Below are positions 4,840 to 7,199 of a stretch of 7,199 nt of DNA, in pieces. This DNA is from CAVQNQ01 sp964427655 (GTDB taxonomy: Bacteria; Acidobacteriota; Terriglobia; Bryobacterales; Bryobacteraceae). How positions within the stretch are numbered: the stretch's first letter is position 1; every line of letters begins with the position of its first letter. A program made the position numbers and the translations under genes. The notes under the pieces were generated by a model, which was not told the DNA's origin, did no database searches, and worked only from the letters and a program-made list of their open reading frames with translations. Location: NCBI GenBank assembly GCA_964427655.1, contig CAYRWE010000266.1:1-7199 (forward strand). Direction: 5' to 3'.

Positions 4840-6008
4840 AAAAGCGAATCATACCGATTGTGCTGGTGCTGGCCGTGGCCGGAGCCGCTTACTATTTTTA
4901 CAGCCAGGCCCACCGCACTCCCGAGGGCCGGATCGTGGTTTCCGGCAACATCGAACTGACGGAAGTGAACATTGCCTTCAAGACGCCCGGCAAGCTCATC
5001 GAGCGCACCGTGGACGAGGGCGATGCGGTCAAGAAAGGGCAGTTGATCGCGCGGCTCGATCGCGACGAGTTGACGGCCCAGAGGGATCGCGAGGTGGCGA
5101 ATCTCGCTTCGGCCCAGTCTGAACTGGCGCAGGCCGAAACGTCGGTGGCGTGGGAGAAACAGACGCTGGCCGCCGATATCGAGCAGAAGGAGGCGGACCT
5201 GGCCTCCAACCAGGCGCGCCTGCTCGAGCTGAAGAACGGTTCGCGGCCGCAGGAGGTTCTGCAGTCCCGCGCGGCGGTGGAGAACGCCCAGGCGGAGTTG
5301 GACCGCGCCAAGAAAGATTGGGACCGCGCGCAGCCGCTCTTCAAGAGCGACGACATCTCGGCGACGCAGTACGATCAATTCCGCAACCGCTGGGAGAGCG
5401 CCGCGGCGGCCCTCAAGCAGGCCAAGGAGAGCGAGGCGCTGGTGCTGGCCGGTCCGCGCGCGGAGGTGATCGAAGCCGCCACGGCGGTGGTGCAGCGGGC
5501 CCGCGGCGCGCTCAAGATGGCCGAGGCCAATTCGCTCGAGATGAAGCGGCGGGAGCAGGAACTGGCTACGCGGCGCGCGCAAATCGCCGAATCGAGAGCC
5601 AGCATCGCGCTGATCGACGCGCAACTGGCCGATACCCTGGCCGCCTCGCCCGTGGATGGCGTGGTGCTGGTGAAATCGGCCGATCCGGGCGAGGTCCTGG
5701 GAGTGGGTACCACGGTGGTGACGGTGGGCGATATCGATCATCCCTGGCTGCGCGGGTACGTCAACGAAACCGATTTGGGGAAGATCAAAATCGGCTCCAA
5801 AGCGGTAGTCCGGACCGACTCGTATCCGGGCAAAGTCTATAACGGCCACGTCAGCTTCATCGCCTCCGAGGCGGAGTTCACGCCCAAGCAGATCCAGACG
5901 CAGGAAGAGCGCGTCAAGCTGGTATACCGCATCAAGATCGACGTCGAAAATCCGCAGCGCGAATTGAAGTCCAACATGCCGGCGGACGCGGAGATCGTGC
6001 TGGATTGA
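4836..6008 (+). CDS. YbhG-like HlyD-family membrane fusion protein
   Basis: A 390-aa periplasmic adaptor anchored by one N-terminal membrane segment (IIPIVLVLAVAGAAYYFY, residues 5-22). It would link the inner-membrane ABC transporter to the outer-membrane channel. Domains in order: first lipoyl half (about 30-73, SGNIELTEVNIAFKTPGKL then DEGDAVKKGQLIARLD), a long alpha-helical hairpin (about 75-265), second lipoyl half (about 268-290, SPVDGVVLVKSADPGEVLG), a beta-barrel (HPWLRGYVNETDLGKIKIG), and a C-terminal EFTPKQIQTQEERVKLVYR segment. This last piece closely matches EFTPKTVETxxxRxxLVYR of E. coli YbhG, which makes the subfamily call firm. The protein is about 58 residues longer than YbhG (332 aa, from memory), mainly through extra heptads early in the hairpin (around 90-130). 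The start overlaps the tolC stop as ATGA, with GGAGG (4823-4827) eight bases upstream. Confidence 0.95.
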   Translation: MKKRIIPIVLVLAVAGAAYYFYSQAHRTPEGRIVVSGNIELTEVNIAFKTPGKLIERTVDEGDAVKKGQLIARLDRDELTAQRDREVANLASAQSELAQAETSVAWEKQTLAADIEQKEADLASNQARLLELKNGSRPQEVLQSRAAVENAQAELDRAKKDWDRAQPLFKSDDISATQYDQFRNRWESAAAALKQAKESEALVLAGPRAEVIEAATAVVQRARGALKMAEANSLEMKRREQELATRRAQIAESRASIALIDAQLADTLAASPVDGVVLVKSADPGEVLGVGTTVVTVGDIDHPWLRGYVNETDLGKIKIGSKAVVRTDSYPGKVYNGHVSFIASEAEFTPKQIQTQEERVKLVYRIKIDVENPQRELKSNMPADAEIVLD

Positions 6009-6010
6009 CC

Positions 6011-6775
6011 ATGCCGGGCATCATCGAAACGCACGACCTGACGCGGCGCTTCGGCAAGATCACCGCCGTGGATCGCCTCAACCTGTCGGTGGCCGAAGGC
6101 GAGATCTTCGGGCTGGTGGGGCCGGATGGCGCCGGCAAGACCACTACCCTGCGCATGCTCTGCGGCCTGGTGGACCCCACCGAGGGCAGCGCGCAGGTGG
6201 CCGGCTTCGATACGGCGCGCCAGTCGCAACAGGTGAAGGACCAGATCGGGTACATGGCGCAGCGTTTCGGGCTGTACCTGGATCTGACCGTGGAAGAGAA
6301 CATGACCTTCTACGCGGACCTGTTTGGCATCGTGGGCGAAGAACGCCGCGGCCTTACCGAACGGCTGCTGCAGATGACCCGCATGGAGCCGTTCCGCGCG
6401 CGGCAGGGCGGCAAGCTTTCGGGCGGCATGAAGCAGAAGCTGGCGCTGATGTGCACACTGCTGCATCGCCCACGCATCCTACTTCTGGACGAGCCGACCA
6501 ACGGCGTGGACCCGGTCTCGCGGCGCGATTTCTGGGCTATTCTTTACCAGCTTCTGAAGGACGGCATCACCATCTTCATGGCCACCGCATACCTGGACGA
6601 AGCCGAGCGCTGCAATCGCGTGGGCCTGATGCATAAGGGCCGGCTGATCCGCTGCGATACGCCCGAAGCGCTGAAGAGGGAGACCGGTGCCGACAGCCTG
6701 GAAGGCGTCTTCATAAAGACCATTCGCGAGGCCGAAGCCGAAAACGGAGTTTCGCACCAAGGGAGCGCGGTATGA
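6011..6775 (+). CDS. ABC transporter ATPase, YbhF N-half type
   Basis: A 254-aa ABC ATPase that should power export with the adjacent second ATPase and permeases beyond the window. Visible motifs: Walker A GPDGAGKTT (37-45), Q-loop Gln84 (YMAQRFGLYLDLTVEEN), signature LSGGMKQK (137-144), Walker B ILLLDEP (156-162) and D-loop Asp167. The unusual Asp in Walker A (GPDGAGKT rather than GPNGAGKT) and GFDTAR...YMAQRFGLY...KLSGGMKQKL match the first half of E. coli YbhF. The switch region reads ATAYLDEAE instead of STHYxDEAE, so the catalytic switch histidine is alanine (193). Hydrolysis at this site may be weak; YbhF's first half has serine here, from memory. ATG 6011 is preferred to the TTG at 6005, which would overlap the adaptor stop. 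No strong ribosome site is seen, so coupling to the adaptor gene is likely. Confidence 0.95.
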   Translation: MPGIIETHDLTRRFGKITAVDRLNLSVAEGEIFGLVGPDGAGKTTTLRMLCGLVDPTEGSAQVAGFDTARQSQQVKDQIGYMAQRFGLYLDLTVEENMTFYADLFGIVGEERRGLTERLLQMTRMEPFRARQGGKLSGGMKQKLALMCTLLHRPRILLLDEPTNGVDPVSRRDFWAILYQLLKDGITIFMATAYLDEAERCNRVGLMHKGRLIRCDTPEALKRETGADSLEGVFIKTIREAEAENGVSHQGSAV

Positions 6776-7199
6776 GTGGAAACGGCAATGGGCGGAACGG
6801 CTGGGCGGTGGAGATCGACGACCTGGTGAAGACCTTCGGCGATTTCGTGGCGGTGGACCACGTCTCGCTGAAGGTGCCCAAGGGCGAGATCTTCGGATTT
6901 CTGGGACCCAACGGGGCGGGGAAGTCCACCACCATTCGGATTCTGTGCGGGTTGCTGTCGCCCACTTCAGGGCGCGGTCTCGTGGCGGGCATCGATGTAG
7001 CGCTCGACCCGGAAGGTGTGCGGCGCAACATCGGCTACATGTCGCAGAAGTTTTCGCTCTACGACGATCTGACCGTGGAGCAGAACATCGATTTCTTCAC
7101 CGGGATGTACGGCGTGGCGCGGGAGCGGCGCAAGGAGCGCAAGAATTACGTGCTCGAAATGGCCAACCTCACCACGCGGCGCGACAGCCTGACGGGCAC
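6772..7199 (+). CDS. ABC transporter ATPase, YbhF C-half type (partial)
   Basis: The first 142 residues of a second ABC ATPase, cut by the window's right edge. After a glycine/asparagine-rich leader (SGNGNGRNG, residues 2-10) come VEIDDLVKTFGDFVAVDHVS, Walker A GPNGAGKS (45-52, canonical Asn), and the Q-loop Gln92 in GYMSQKFSLYDDLTVEQN. This wording matches the second half of E. coli YbhF (GYMAQKFSLYxxLTVEQN). The visible part ends just before the expected signature motif, so Walker B and the switch histidine cannot be judged. The ATG overlaps the stop of the first ATPase as ATGA, with AAGGGAG (6759-6765) six bases upstream. The two NBDs, fused in E. coli YbhF, are thus separate but coupled proteins and would form a heterodimer. 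Permease genes of the ybhS/ybhR type are expected next. Confidence 0.95.
   Translation, partial: MSGNGNGRNGWAVEIDDLVKTFGDFVAVDHVSLKVPKGEIFGFLGPNGAGKSTTIRILCGLLSPTSGRGLVAGIDVALDPEGVRRNIGYMSQKFSLYDDLTVEQNIDFFTGMYGVARERRKERKNYVLEMANLTTRRDSLTG

Noticed and set aside
5150..5842. Plus-strand frame of 230 codons inside the adaptor gene
   Set aside because: A glycine/arginine-rich shadow frame with no recognisable motif, lying entirely within the real gene.
4776..5849. Long minus-strand open frame (357 codons) opposite the adaptor gene
   Set aside because: It is antisense to a clearly identified HlyD-family gene. Its arginine/leucine/histidine-rich sequence has no domain, which is usual for shadow frames in GC-rich DNA.
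6005..6010. TTG start for the first ABC ATPase
   Set aside because: It would add only two residues and overlap the adaptor stop. The ATG at 6011 gives a normal N-terminus, although neither start has a strong ribosome site.

Overview
The window looks like the chromosome of a GC-rich, Gram-negative (diderm) bacterium. The TolC-type outer-membrane protein and periplasmic adaptor show a double envelope. The gene content and overall style suggest an acidobacterium of the Solibacter/Bryobacter kind, but that is an impression, not a demonstration. No rRNA, tRNA, CRISPR array or intact transposase gene was seen.

Left part, about 1-1460: an accessory patch. Two small genes on the minus strand (54 aa, then 142 aa, 4 bases apart) encode proteins I do not recognise, in visibly less GC-rich DNA. 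Next to them, on the plus strand, is a broken remnant that keeps only the last ~37-45 codons of leuD (isopropylmalate dehydratase small subunit). A GC-rich spacer of hairpins follows, then a complete hicA-hicB toxin-antitoxin pair whose genes overlap by 4 bases. The leuD stump beside foreign-looking genes suggests an insertion or rearrangement boundary near position 745.

Middle part, 1559-2680, minus strand: a small CxxC protein gene (79 aa) followed by nfo (deoxyribonuclease IV), which keeps all nine metal ligands at the same residue numbers, or within a few, as E. coli Nfo. The two reading frames are the same frame, separated by one TAA and two sense codons.

Right part, 2817-7199, plus strand: a tightly packed export operon: a TetR-family repressor, a TolC-type outer-membrane channel, a YbhG-like membrane-fusion protein and two ABC ATPases, the second cut by the window edge. 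Three of the four junctions are 4-base overlaps or 1-base gaps with clear Shine-Dalgarno sequences; the fourth is a 2-base gap. The order and motifs match the E. coli cecR-ybhG-ybhF-ybhS-ybhR system, except that the two halves of YbhF are separate proteins and a dedicated TolC-type gene is built in. The membrane permeases should lie just past the right edge. A consensus-like promoter (TTGACA, 18 bases, TATGAT) sits inside two tandem copies of a 14-base near-palindrome that runs into the tetR start codon, pointing to autorepression of the whole operon from a nearly leaderless transcript.

I see no clearly undescribed system. The best leads are the operator/leaderless arrangement, the orphan gene pair at the leuD stump, and the conserved loss of the switch histidine in the first ABC ATPase.
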